From positions 1-10,041 of the forward strand of contig VBFF01000094.1 in NCBI GenBank assembly GCA_005889285.1: a stretch of DNA of 10,041 bases. Reading direction: 5' to 3'. This document shows positions 1 to 7,097 of the stretch, in pieces; within the stretch, counting starts at the first letter, position 1; each line of letters begins with the position of its first letter. The translations under genes were made by a program, and so were the position numbers. This DNA comes from Chloroflexota bacterium (GTDB lineage: Bacteria > Chloroflexota > Dormibacteria > CF-121). The notes under the pieces were generated by a model. That model was not told the DNA's origin. It did no database searches and saw nothing but the letters and a program-made list of their open reading frames with translations.

Positions 1-1230
1 TACTTCCCGGCGCTGATTCCTCTCAGTTTCCTGCAGAAGGAGAAAGACCACGTCGCCGGCTTCGAACCGGAATTTCAACTCGTCACCAAAGGCGGCGGCA
101 AGGACCTCGAGGAGCCCCTCGTCCTGCGGCCAACCTCGGAGACGATGATCGCGACGGTGCTGCGCGATTACATCCAGTCCTACCGCGACCTGCCGGTGCT
201 CACCAACCAGTGGAACAACGTCTTTCGTTGGGAGTTGCGCACGCGATTCTTCCTGCGCACTCGCGAGTTCCTCTGGCAGGAGGGCCATACCTTTCACGAG
301 ACCGCGGCGGAGGCCGAGGAAGAAGTCGCGAAGATGCTCGACTGCTACCGCCGTATCGCCGAGGAGTGGTGCGCGATTCCGGTCCTCACCGGTCGCAAGT
401 CCGACAGCGAGAAGTTTGCGGGCGCCCAGTACTCGACCGCGATCGAGGGCATGATGATGGACGGCAAGGCGCTGCAGATGGGCACCTCGCACTACTTCGG
501 CGAGAACTTCACGCGCGCCTACGACCTGACCTACACGGGGCGCACCAACGAGCGGCAGTACCCCCATTCGACCAGCTGGGGCATGTCCACGCGCATGGTG
601 GGCGCGGTCGTGATGGCGCACGGCGACGACTCAGGCCTGCAGCTGCCGCCCCGCATCGCGCCGGTGCAGGTCGTGATCGTCCCGATCTTCCGCGGCGACT
701 CGGAGCGGAGCCAGATCGAAACCGCGCTCAATCAGGTGCGCGCCGACCTGGAGGACATCCGCGTCAAGGTCGATTGGCGAGACGAGCGGCCCGGCTTCAA
801 GTTCAACGAGTGGGAGTTGAAGGGCGTTCCGCTGCGCATCGAGATCGGTCCGCGCGACCTGGCCAAGGGCGAGGCGACCGTCGTCCGGCGCTTGAACCGC
901 GCCAAGCAAACCATCCCGCTCGAGGAGCTGGGCGTCGCCATCCCGGCACTGCTCGAGGAGGTCCAGGAGGCGCTCTTCAAGCGAGCTCGCGACTTCCGGG
1001 ACGCGCACACGGTCAGGGTGGATTCGCTGGACGCCATGGTGCGCTTCTTCGAGACCTCCATCGGGTTCGCCGTCACCGCCTGGTGCGGCCGGGAAGACGA
1101 CGAGCGCACGGTGAAGGACCGCACGACGGCCACCACCCGGGTGATCCTGTCATCTGGACGGCCGGAGCAGCCCTGCGCCGTCTGCGGCCGTCCGGCCACG
1201 GTGGAAGTGGCCTGGGGCAAGGCGTACTGA
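1..1230 (+). CDS. proS: Prolyl-tRNA synthetase, archaeal/eukaryal-like type, 5'-truncated by window edge
   Basis: Class II synthetase that charges tRNA-Pro with proline in the cytoplasm. The reading frame is open from base 1, so 409 C-terminal residues are visible and the N-terminus lies outside the window. Visible landmarks, counted from the first visible codon, are the RPTSET motif (about 43-48), the motif 2 region RTREFLWQEGHTFHE (about 86-100), the motif 3 region with TSWGMSTRMVGA (about 191-202) and the DDSGLQLPPRIAP stretch, followed by the anticodon-binding domain and a C-terminal zinc-type domain. The protein ends in KAY; a terminal Tyr is typical of this type and packs near the active site in the Thermus enzyme. 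No editing (INS) insertion lies between motifs 2 and 3, unlike the E. coli-type enzyme. The zinc site looks incomplete: Cys362, Cys392 and Cys395 are present, but the position expected for the second Cys (five after Cys362) is Asp. The family call is very secure; the missing start cannot be judged. Confidence 0.97.
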   Translation, partial: YFPALIPLSFLQKEKDHVAGFEPEFQLVTKGGGKDLEEPLVLRPTSETMIATVLRDYIQSYRDLPVLTNQWNNVFRWELRTRFFLRTREFLWQEGHTFHETAAEAEEEVAKMLDCYRRIAEEWCAIPVLTGRKSDSEKFAGAQYSTAIEGMMMDGKALQMGTSHYFGENFTRAYDLTYTGRTNERQYPHSTSWGMSTRMVGAVVMAHGDDSGLQLPPRIAPVQVVIVPIFRGDSERSQIETALNQVRADLEDIRVKVDWRDERPGFKFNEWELKGVPLRIEIGPRDLAKGEATVVRRLNRAKQTIPLEELGVAIPALLEEVQEALFKRARDFRDAHTVRVDSLDAMVRFFETSIGFAVTAWCGREDDERTVKDRTTATTRVILSSGRPEQPCAVCGRPATVEVAWGKAY

Positions 1231-1256
1231 TTCATTCCCGGGAGTTCGGGGATAAT
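1227..1256 (+). promoter_or_regulatory. Possible promoter of rel
   Basis: GATAAT at 1251-1256 matches a -10 box at five of six bases. An 18-base spacer separates it from CTGATT (1227-1232), a poor -35 match that overlaps the proS stop codon. Transcription would start near 1263 and leave a leader of about 23 bases before the rel ATG. The same stretch can fold into a seven-pair hairpin (1234-1240 with 1247-1253, one G-T pair) with no T-run after it, so a simple rho-independent terminator is not supported. rel could equally be read through from proS. Confidence 0.25.
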
Positions 1257-1285
1257 TCCGCCATCAACGAAATAGGGACGCGCAG

Positions 1286-3436
1286 ATGCAGTTTGCCGAC
1301 CTTCTAACCAGGGTCAGCTATTTACCGCCGAAGGACATTGAGGTCCTTTCGCGGGCGTACGACGCTGCAGCCAGCGCCCACCACGACCAGAATCGCCTGT
1401 CGGGCGAAAAGTTCATCGAGCACCCGCTGAGCGTCGCCGCCATCCTGGCCGACCTCCAGCTGGATCGCGACACCCTGGCGGCGGCCATCCTCCACGACAC
1501 GGTGGAGGACACCCACCTGACCGTCGCCGACCTGGAGCAGAGCTTCGGGCCGACGGTCGGCAAGCTGGTCGCGGGCGTCACCAAGCTCGAGAAGATCTCC
1601 TTCCACAGCCCCGAGCAGGCGCAGGCGGAAAACGTCCGCAAGATGCTCGTCGCCATGGCGGAGGACGTCCGGGTCGTGCTGATGAAGCTGGCCGACCGGC
1701 TCCACAACATGCGGACGGTCGAGTCCCTGCCCGAGGTCCGGCGGCGGGCGATGGCCCAGGAAACGCTCGACATCTACGCCCCCCTGGCGCACCGCCTGGG
1801 CATGTGGAACATCAAGTGGGAGCTGGAAGACCTCTCCTTCGCCCAGCTGCATCCCGACGAGTACCGCGAGATCGTCAAGAAGATCGCACGCAAGCGGAAG
1901 GAGCGGGAGACCGCCGTCAACGACATCAAGGAGATCCTGGAACGCGAGCTGACCAGCGTCGGCATCAAGGCCGATACCACGGGGCGGCCCAAGCACGTCT
2001 ACAGCATCGCGAGCAAGCTCGCCATGGGGAAGGAGTTCGAGGATATCTACGACCTCTCCGCGATCCGGGTGCTGACCGATTCCATCAAGGATTGCTACGG
2101 CGCCCTGGGTGTCATCCACTCGCTCTGGAAGCCGATTCCCGGCCGTTTCAAGGACTACATCGCGATGCCGAAGTCGAACGGGTACCAGTCGCTGCACACC
2201 ACCGTGGTCAGCCACAGCGGTGAGCCGATGGAGATCCAGATTCGCACCCAGGAGATGCACCGGACGGCGGAGTGGGGCGTGGCGGCCCACTGGACCTACA
2301 AAGAGGGCGGCAAGGACGACCGCAAGATGGACCAGCGCTTCGCCTGGCTGCGCCAGCTGATGGACTGGCAGAAGGAAGTGCTCGACGCCGAGAAGTTCGT
2401 GGACGCCGTGAAAGTCGACGTCTTTCGGGACGAGGTGTTCGTCTTCACCCCGAAAGGGGACGTGCTGGCCCTGCCGTCGGGCGCGACGGCCGTCGATTTT
2501 GCCTACCGGATCCACACCGAGGTTGGGCATCGCTGCATCGGCGCCAAGGCCAACGGCCGCATGGTGCCGCTCGACTACCAGCTCCAGAACGGTGACATCC
2601 TCGAGGTCCTCACCTCGAAGGGACCGCATGGACCGAGCCGCGACTGGCTGGGCTTCGTCAAGACGGCGGGAGCCTCGCAGAAGATTCGCGTCTGGTTCAA
2701 GAAGGAGCGGCGCGAGGAGAACGTCACCAAGGGCAAGGAGCTGCTCGACAAGGAGTTCCGGCGGATGCAACAACGGGCGCTCGCCTCTATCGGCGAGGAG
2801 CGGGTGCTCGAGCTCGCCCGGGAATTTCGCTTCACCGACCTCAACGATTTCTACGCCGCCATCGGATACGGCGACGTCAGCCCCCACTCGGTGCTCCTCA
2901 AGTACATGGCGGCCGGTGAGCCGCAGACGGACGGCAACGGCGAGTTCCCGCTCATTCCGCTCGTCCCCCAGTTCAAGCCGACCGGCGAAATTCGCGTCAA
3001 AGGCGAGCGCGGCGTGCTCACCCAGATCGCGCAATGCTGCAAGCCGGTGCCGGGTGACCCGATCAGCGGCTACATCACCCGCGGCAAGGGCATCACGGTG
3101 CATCGCACCAGCTGCAAGAACATCATGAACGTCAGTAACCAGGAGCGGGTTGTCCCGGTCGATTGGGACACGGGTGGCCGCCAGCTCTATCCGGTCGGAA
3201 TCAAGATCGAGGCCTGGGATCGAACCGGCCTGCTTCGGGATATTGCGACGGTGATCGCGGAAAGCAAGATCAACCTCACCGGCGCCGAAGTCCAGGTGTA
3301 CGACGACAAGACCGCCGTGATCTCGACGACCGTCGAGATCAGCAGCCTCACCCAACTCAGCCGACTGATGGAACGGCTGGAAACCGTCAAGGACGTCCAC
3401 ACCGTGGCCCGCGAAGGCAACCTGGCGCACAACTGA
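1286..3436 (+). CDS. rel: Bifunctional (p)ppGpp synthetase/hydrolase (Rel/SpoT, long RSH)
   Basis: Makes (p)ppGpp from ATP and GTP/GDP and also hydrolyses it, setting the stringent response to amino-acid starvation; long RSH proteins sense uncharged tRNA on the ribosome. The 716 residues show the full family layout. The HD hydrolase domain is at about 25-180, with metal and catalytic residues His46, His70-Asp71, Glu74-Asp75 and Asp137. The synthetase domain is at about 225-340, with Asp256 in DLSAIRV, RFKD at 287-290 and Glu316 in MEIQIRT. The TGS domain is at about 385-446, a zinc-finger-like region carries Cys584-Cys585, His606 and Cys610, and a C-terminal ACT domain is at about 638-710. 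RFKD, rather than the EFDD of monofunctional RelA, and an intact HD site indicate that both activities are kept. AGGGA at 1274-1278, seven bases before the ATG, is a good ribosome binding site and supports this start. It lies 55 bases after proS. I see no truncation or missing key residue. Confidence 0.97.
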   Translation: MQFADLLTRVSYLPPKDIEVLSRAYDAAASAHHDQNRLSGEKFIEHPLSVAAILADLQLDRDTLAAAILHDTVEDTHLTVADLEQSFGPTVGKLVAGVTKLEKISFHSPEQAQAENVRKMLVAMAEDVRVVLMKLADRLHNMRTVESLPEVRRRAMAQETLDIYAPLAHRLGMWNIKWELEDLSFAQLHPDEYREIVKKIARKRKERETAVNDIKEILERELTSVGIKADTTGRPKHVYSIASKLAMGKEFEDIYDLSAIRVLTDSIKDCYGALGVIHSLWKPIPGRFKDYIAMPKSNGYQSLHTTVVSHSGEPMEIQIRTQEMHRTAEWGVAAHWTYKEGGKDDRKMDQRFAWLRQLMDWQKEVLDAEKFVDAVKVDVFRDEVFVFTPKGDVLALPSGATAVDFAYRIHTEVGHRCIGAKANGRMVPLDYQLQNGDILEVLTSKGPHGPSRDWLGFVKTAGASQKIRVWFKKERREENVTKGKELLDKEFRRMQQRALASIGEERVLELAREFRFTDLNDFYAAIGYGDVSPHSVLLKYMAAGEPQTDGNGEFPLIPLVPQFKPTGEIRVKGERGVLTQIAQCCKPVPGDPISGYITRGKGITVHRTSCKNIMNVSNQERVVPVDWDTGGRQLYPVGIKIEAWDRTGLLRDIATVIAESKINLTGAEVQVYDDKTAVISTTVEISSLTQLSRLMERLETVKDVHTVAREGNLAHN

Positions 3437-3446
3437 GCCCTCCGGC

Positions 3447-3464
3447 CGTTACCACTTCGTAACG
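3447..3464. repeat. Perfect inverted repeat CGTTAC-N6-GTAACG between rel and the next gene
   Basis: Two six-base arms (3447-3452 and 3459-3464) are exact reverse complements around a six-base spacer. A third GTAAC lies at 3497-3501 inside a 13-base near-palindrome (GGTTGC-C-GTAACC, 3490-3502, one mismatch). The repeat starts 11 bases after the rel stop codon and has no T-run after it. It could be an operator for the downstream pair or an RNA hairpin that stabilises the rel 3' end; the sequence alone does not decide. Confidence 0.4.
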
Positions 3465-3491
3465 CTGAACCGATCGGCGCCGAGGAAACGG

Positions 3492-3517
3492 TTGCCGTAA
3501 CCCGCGCTGCCTAGCAT
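3492..3517 (+). promoter_or_regulatory. Possible leaderless promoter of the Pro/Thr-linker gene
   Basis: TAGCAT at 3512-3517 fits the TAnnnT form of a -10 box and ends nine bases before the ATG at 3527, so transcription would begin at or within a few bases of the start codon. TTGCCG at 3492-3497 resembles a -35 box in four of six bases, but the 14-base spacer is short, so the -35 assignment is weak. No Shine-Dalgarno sequence precedes the ATG, which fits a leaderless message. Confidence 0.35.
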
Positions 3518-3526
3518 CGAATTCCG

Positions 3527-4378
3527 ATGGGAACCCCGTCGAATGGCTGGCGCGCGCTGGCAGGCTTCCTCGGCGTTGCCGCGGGAGTCGCCCTGCTGTT
3601 CGCCCTGGTCGCGATGGTCGCGCTTCGTCCCAGGGACGGCCTGGCCTGGGTGCAGGTTCCCGATCTCAGCGCCGACCTGCGGGTCGACGCCGGGCTGCAG
3701 ACCAAACCGCTGAAGGAAAGCGTCGTCGCGGCCGTGCTTCAAGACCTGGGGCTCGACGGCACCACGGCCAGCGGTCTCGCCATCGCTCCCGCGCTGGCCA
3801 TCAGTCAGCCCGCATCCGTGGCAATGAGCACCGCGCCGGCCGCGCGGCCGGTGACGCCGCCAGACCCCTCTCAACCTGCGCCCACGGCGACGCCAGTACC
3901 CGGCCCGGCGCCAACCCCAACCCCCACGGCGGCGCCAACTCCCACCCCGACGCCGGCACCTACCCCATCCCCGACGCCTGCCCCGACGCCGGCGCCAACG
4001 CCAACTCCCAGCCCGACTCCATCACCGACACCGTCGCCGACGCCCAGACCGCAGTTCGCCATCAGGTGGGCTGGCGAGCTGGTCTCCAAATCAAAGAACG
4101 GCAACGGCGGCCGCTGCTCGCAGACAACGGTCACGGCCGCCGGTGGCTTCACCACCAACGGTGTGGGCGGCCCGGTCTCCTATCAGTGGGTGCGCGTCGA
4201 CAACCAGGGTAAGCGGACCATCGGGGCCTCCGGCACGATTCAGGTGGCGGCCGGCGACACCAACCTGCATGGCGTCACCAGCGACACCTTTACTCCCGTC
4301 CACAGCGGCTCCGATCAGCTGGTCTTCCTCAGTCCCGCCTACTCTGTCACGGCGCAGAGTTGGAACTGTGTTGGCTAG
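3527..4378 (+). CDS. Membrane-anchored protein with Pro/Thr-rich linker and C-terminal Ig-like candidate domain, function unknown
   Basis: I do not recognise a named family. The 283 residues have four parts. A short N-terminus leads into one hydrophobic helix (about 8-33), an uncleaved anchor or signal sequence. A small region of about 35-115 contains a possible helix near 60-75. A linker at 127-173 is made only of Pro, Thr, Ala and Ser. The C-terminal domain (about 177-283) is rich in beta-prone segments, with a [11 protein letters not shown] stretch and two cysteines (197 and 281) near its ends that could form a disulfide. The pattern resembles Ig-like domains of Chloroflexota and Actinobacteria envelope proteins. 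The C-terminal domain is inferred to lie outside the membrane, held away from it by the rigid linker. The ATG has no ribosome binding site but sits just after a TAnnnT box. The last 11 bases overlap the next gene, so co-translation with the diguanylate cyclase is likely. A sensor, adhesion or cell-wall role is possible; none is shown. Confidence 0.8.
   Translation: MGTPSNGWRALAGFLGVAAGVALLFALVAMVALRPRDGLAWVQVPDLSADLRVDAGLQTKPLKESVVAAVLQDLGLDGTTASGLAIAPALAISQPASVAMSTAPAARPVTPPDPSQPAPTATPVPGPAPTPTPTAAPTPTPTPAPTPSPTPAPTPAPTPTPSPTPSPTPSPTPRPQFAIRWAGELVSKSKNGNGGRCSQTTVTAAGGFTTNGVGGPVSYQWVRVDNQGKRTIGASGTIQVAAGDTNLHGVTSDTFTPVHSGSDQLVFLSPAYSVTAQSWNCVG
3905..4045 (+). repeat. Low-complexity Pro-X-Pro-Thr coding repeat
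   Basis: Codes for 47 residues (127-173 of the anchored protein) that can be read as twelve four-residue units such as [12 protein letters not shown] and PTPS, the last one short. Proline and threonine codons vary freely along the tract (CCA, CCC, CCG, CCT; ACA, ACC, ACG, ACT), so the DNA is only roughly periodic. Such linkers are typical of extended, often wall-spanning spacers in secreted bacterial proteins. Confidence 0.85.
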
Positions 4379-7058
4379 ACCGCGCCTCGGCCGCCCGCTA
4401 ACCCTGCCGACCCTGAGGATCCGTACCCAGATCATCCTGCCGTTTTTGCTCCTGATGCTGATCCTGGGCGTGATCGGCACCTACCTGACAACCAGCCTGG
4501 TCGCAACCTCGCTGGAGAACCGCATCGCCGACCAGCTGGTGCATTCCCAGGACGCGGCGCTGGACGCCGCGGTCAAGCTCCAGGGCCGACAGGTGGCGGC
4601 GATCCGTTTGATCGCCAATACCGAGGGGATCGACCAGGCGGTCCGCGCCGGCGACGCCGCGGCCCTTCGCCGGCTGATCGTGCCCCTCGAAGTGAACAAC
4701 CGCCTGGGCACCGTGATGATCTTCGACCCCAATGGGAAGACCATCCTCGAAATCAGCCAGCCGGACGCGACCAACCCTGGCGGCCTCGTCTTCCAGAGCG
4801 GGACCGATCTCTCGGGTGAGCCCGTGGTGCAGCCGGTCCTGCGGGGCGACTACGACACGCTGGGGGACAAGTACATCGGCTACATCGGGTCGCCGCCGCG
4901 CGCGCTGGCGGCGGCGGGCCCGGTCCTGCTCGGCGACCGGGTTGTCGGTGGCGTCCTCGTGCAAACGCCACTGGCCGGCGTGCTCACCGAGATGCAAACC
5001 AAGGCGCAGGCCGAGGTCGTCCTGCTCGACGCCGCCGGCCGGCTGCTGGGTAGTACGGTGCCCGGGATCAAGGGAGAGCTGATCGACGATCACCTGCGCT
5101 CCTATCTGGCACTGGCATCTCCCGGCCGGGCCGCGTCGCGAAGCCTGTCAGTCGGCGGCCAGGAATACGAGTTCCAGTTCACCAACTTCTACCTGCGCCA
5201 GGAGGCCGCCGGCTATCTCGCCGTGGCGGTCTCTCGGAAGAGCGTGATGCAGGCCGGTACGCAGTCCGCGATCCAGATGACAACGCTCTTCGCGGGGGTC
5301 GTGCTGGTGCTGTTGCTGATCGGCTACCTGCTGGCCTTGCGCCTGACCCGGCCGATCGAGGCGCTCGTGAGCGGGACGCAAGCGGTCGCCCGAGGCGACC
5401 TGACCAAGCGACTCGAGGTCCGGCGTAAAGACGAGCTGGGTGAGCTGGCGACCGCCTTCAACACCATGACCCAGGACCTGCAGGAACGAACCCGATCGCT
5501 CAATGAGCAAATGCGCCGCCTCGCCGCCCTGTCGCAGACGAGCCAGGGCCTGGGCAAGCAATCCGAGCCGGGCGCGATGGCGGAGGCGATTCTGGGTGTC
5601 AGCCTGAAGGCCCTCGGACTCGAAACGGCGCTGTTGCTCGCCCGCAATGAGGCGAACGGGCTCGAGGTCCGCGCCACGGTCGGCGCCTCCGGCAAGGCTG
5701 CCGGTCAGCTGACCCGGCTGACTCCCGTGAAGCTGGCGGAAGGGTTTGGCAACGAGGCGACGGCCGGTGTCGAAATCGCGGAGACCCTTCGTACGGATAG
5801 CCGACGCGCCCTTCGCCTTTTCGCCGAGCTCGCCGGTGTGGAGCGGGCCCTGGTAGTGCCCCTGATTCGCGGCGAGCGCAACGGAGGCTACCTCGTCGCG
5901 GGCCTGGCCGCGGGATATGCACTGCCGCAGCAGGATGTCGAGCTGCTGCAGACGATCGCCACCGAGATGGCGTTGATGATCGAAAATGCCGACCTGCGCA
6001 AGAAGGCGGAATTGCAGTCACACCGGCTCGACCAGGCGATCATCGCGCTGGAGAAGATCTCGCAGGCGCTGACAGCGGTGACGGTCGGAACCGACAACCT
6101 GTTGCGCGCGGTGGCGCATGCCACCTCCGAGATCCTCGACGTTCCCTATGCCTCCCTGCACCTGCGCAAGCCGGCCTGGCGGCAGCAGTTCTCCGATGTC
6201 ATCGTCGGTGCCGCAACCCGGCGCGAGCTGGCCGCGGTCCGCCAGGGCGGCGACCTGGCGACGCCTCGCGTGGTGCGGCCCGAACAGGTGCTGGAGCTCG
6301 ATCTCCTGGACGACCGCGGCGAGCCATTGCCGCTGGCGCGACGGATCGGGTTGCAGCGGACGGTCGCCGTCCCCATGTGCCTGGCAGGGGAGATCGTCGG
6401 TGTCCTCGCCGTCCACATGAAGGAGCCACGGCCGCTGGAGCGGAGCGAAATCCGGGTGCTGCAAACGCTGGCGAACCAGGCGGTGATCGCGATGGAGAAT
6501 GCGGCCGCCTACGAGCGCACCAAGGAGCTGGCGACGACCGATGCCATGACCGGGGTCGCCAACCACCGTGAGCTGGAGACGTACCTCGACCGCGAGCTGC
6601 TGCGGGCGCGGAAGGCCAAGGAACCGCTCGCCATCGTCATGTGCGACGTGGACCATTTCAAGGCCATCAACGACAGCGTCGGCCATCCCGCCGGCGACAA
6701 GGTGCTGCGCCACCTCACGCGAGAGATCCTGCTGCCCGCGATCCGGCCCAAGGACCTCGTCGCCCGCTATGGCGGCGATGAGTTCGTGCTCGTGCTGCGG
6801 GGTGCGGACAGCCGGGCGGCAGTGGCGGTCGCGGAACGGATCCGCCGAACGGTGGCCGGCCAGGCCGTCATGCTGGATGGCAAAGCGGTTTCCAATCTCT
6901 CGCTGAGCCTGGGCATCGCTGTCTTCCCACGGGACGGCGACAGCCGGGAAGCCCTGGTGCAGGCCGCCGACCAGGCGCTCTACGTCGCCAAGCGGACGGG
7001 TCGCAACCGGGTGGTTCGCAGCGACGCGGCATCCGCCGAGACGCAGCTGGCGAGCTAG
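4368..7058 (+). CDS. Membrane diguanylate cyclase: Cache-like sensor, HAMP, two GAF, GGDEF
   Basis: Makes c-di-GMP from two GTP at the inner face of the membrane. From the GTG at 4368 the protein is 896 residues. A membrane helix at about 20-46 precedes an extracytoplasmic sensor (about 47-302) that looks like a double Cache/CHASE-type domain. A second helix (about 306-333) leads into HAMP (about 330-382, with RLTRPIEAL). Two GAF-like domains follow (about 400-545 and 565-715), joined by a helical, probably coiled-coil segment. The GGDEF domain is at about 725-885, with metal residue Asp760, FKAIND and an intact GGDEF at 802-806. Arg793-Pro-Lys-Asp796, five residues before GGDEF, is a complete RxxD inhibitory site, so feedback by c-di-GMP is expected. 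There is no EAL or HD-GYP domain. The frame is open back to an ATG at 4143, but those first 75 residues lie over the coding C-terminus of the previous gene, lack domain character and would push the first helix inward; GTG 4368, or TTG 4371 with GGAA five bases upstream, is the better start. The ligand is unknown. Confidence 0.93.
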   Translation: MLARPRLGRPLTLPTLRIRTQIILPFLLLMLILGVIGTYLTTSLVATSLENRIADQLVHSQDAALDAAVKLQGRQVAAIRLIANTEGIDQAVRAGDAAALRRLIVPLEVNNRLGTVMIFDPNGKTILEISQPDATNPGGLVFQSGTDLSGEPVVQPVLRGDYDTLGDKYIGYIGSPPRALAAAGPVLLGDRVVGGVLVQTPLAGVLTEMQTKAQAEVVLLDAAGRLLGSTVPGIKGELIDDHLRSYLALASPGRAASRSLSVGGQEYEFQFTNFYLRQEAAGYLAVAVSRKSVMQAGTQSAIQMTTLFAGVVLVLLLIGYLLALRLTRPIEALVSGTQAVARGDLTKRLEVRRKDELGELATAFNTMTQDLQERTRSLNEQMRRLAALSQTSQGLGKQSEPGAMAEAILGVSLKALGLETALLLARNEANGLEVRATVGASGKAAGQLTRLTPVKLAEGFGNEATAGVEIAETLRTDSRRALRLFAELAGVERALVVPLIRGERNGGYLVAGLAAGYALPQQDVELLQTIATEMALMIENADLRKKAELQSHRLDQAIIALEKISQALTAVTVGTDNLLRAVAHATSEILDVPYASLHLRKPAWRQQFSDVIVGAATRRELAAVRQGGDLATPRVVRPEQVLELDLLDDRGEPLPLARRIGLQRTVAVPMCLAGEIVGVLAVHMKEPRPLERSEIRVLQTLANQAVIAMENAAAYERTKELATTDAMTGVANHRELETYLDRELLRARKAKEPLAIVMCDVDHFKAINDSVGHPAGDKVLRHLTREILLPAIRPKDLVARYGGDEFVLVLRGADSRAAVAVAERIRRTVAGQAVMLDGKAVSNLSLSLGIAVFPRDGDSREALVQAADQALYVAKRTGRNRVVRSDAASAETQLAS

Positions 7059-7083
7059 CACCGAACCACGCAAAGCCATTCGC

Positions 7084-7089
7084 TAAGCT
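7084..7089 (+). promoter_or_regulatory. Possible -10 box of a leaderless hisS promoter
   Basis: TAAGCT fits TAnnnT and ends eight bases before the hisS ATG, almost the same geometry as TAGCAT before the gene at 3527. No convincing -35 box lies 16-18 bases upstream and no Shine-Dalgarno sequence precedes the ATG. The rest of the 39-base gap after the diguanylate cyclase shows nothing else. Confidence 0.3.
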
Positions 7090-7097
7090 TCGTCACC

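Noticed and set aside
1234..1253. Terminator hairpin between proS and rel
   Set aside because: A seven-pair stem is possible but contains a G-T pair and is followed by AATTCC, not a T-run.
1322..3430. Long open frame of about 700 codons on the - strand opposite rel
   Set aside because: rel is full-length with all family motifs. The antisense frame is open because of GC-biased third positions, and its translation has no recognisable domain and a skewed His/Asp/Leu/Val-rich composition.
3447..3464. Rho-independent terminator after rel
   Set aside because: The hairpin has only six base pairs and no T-run follows it; kept as an inverted repeat instead.
3871..4158. - strand frame coding a Gly-Val-rich repeat
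   Set aside because: It is the reverse complement of the Pro/Thr-coding tract; the repeat pattern is fully explained by the sense gene.
4398..5093. - strand open frame of about 230 codons opposite the cyclase sensor region
   Set aside because: Lies wholly inside the cyclase gene, with no domain or ribosome binding site seen; a composition shadow.
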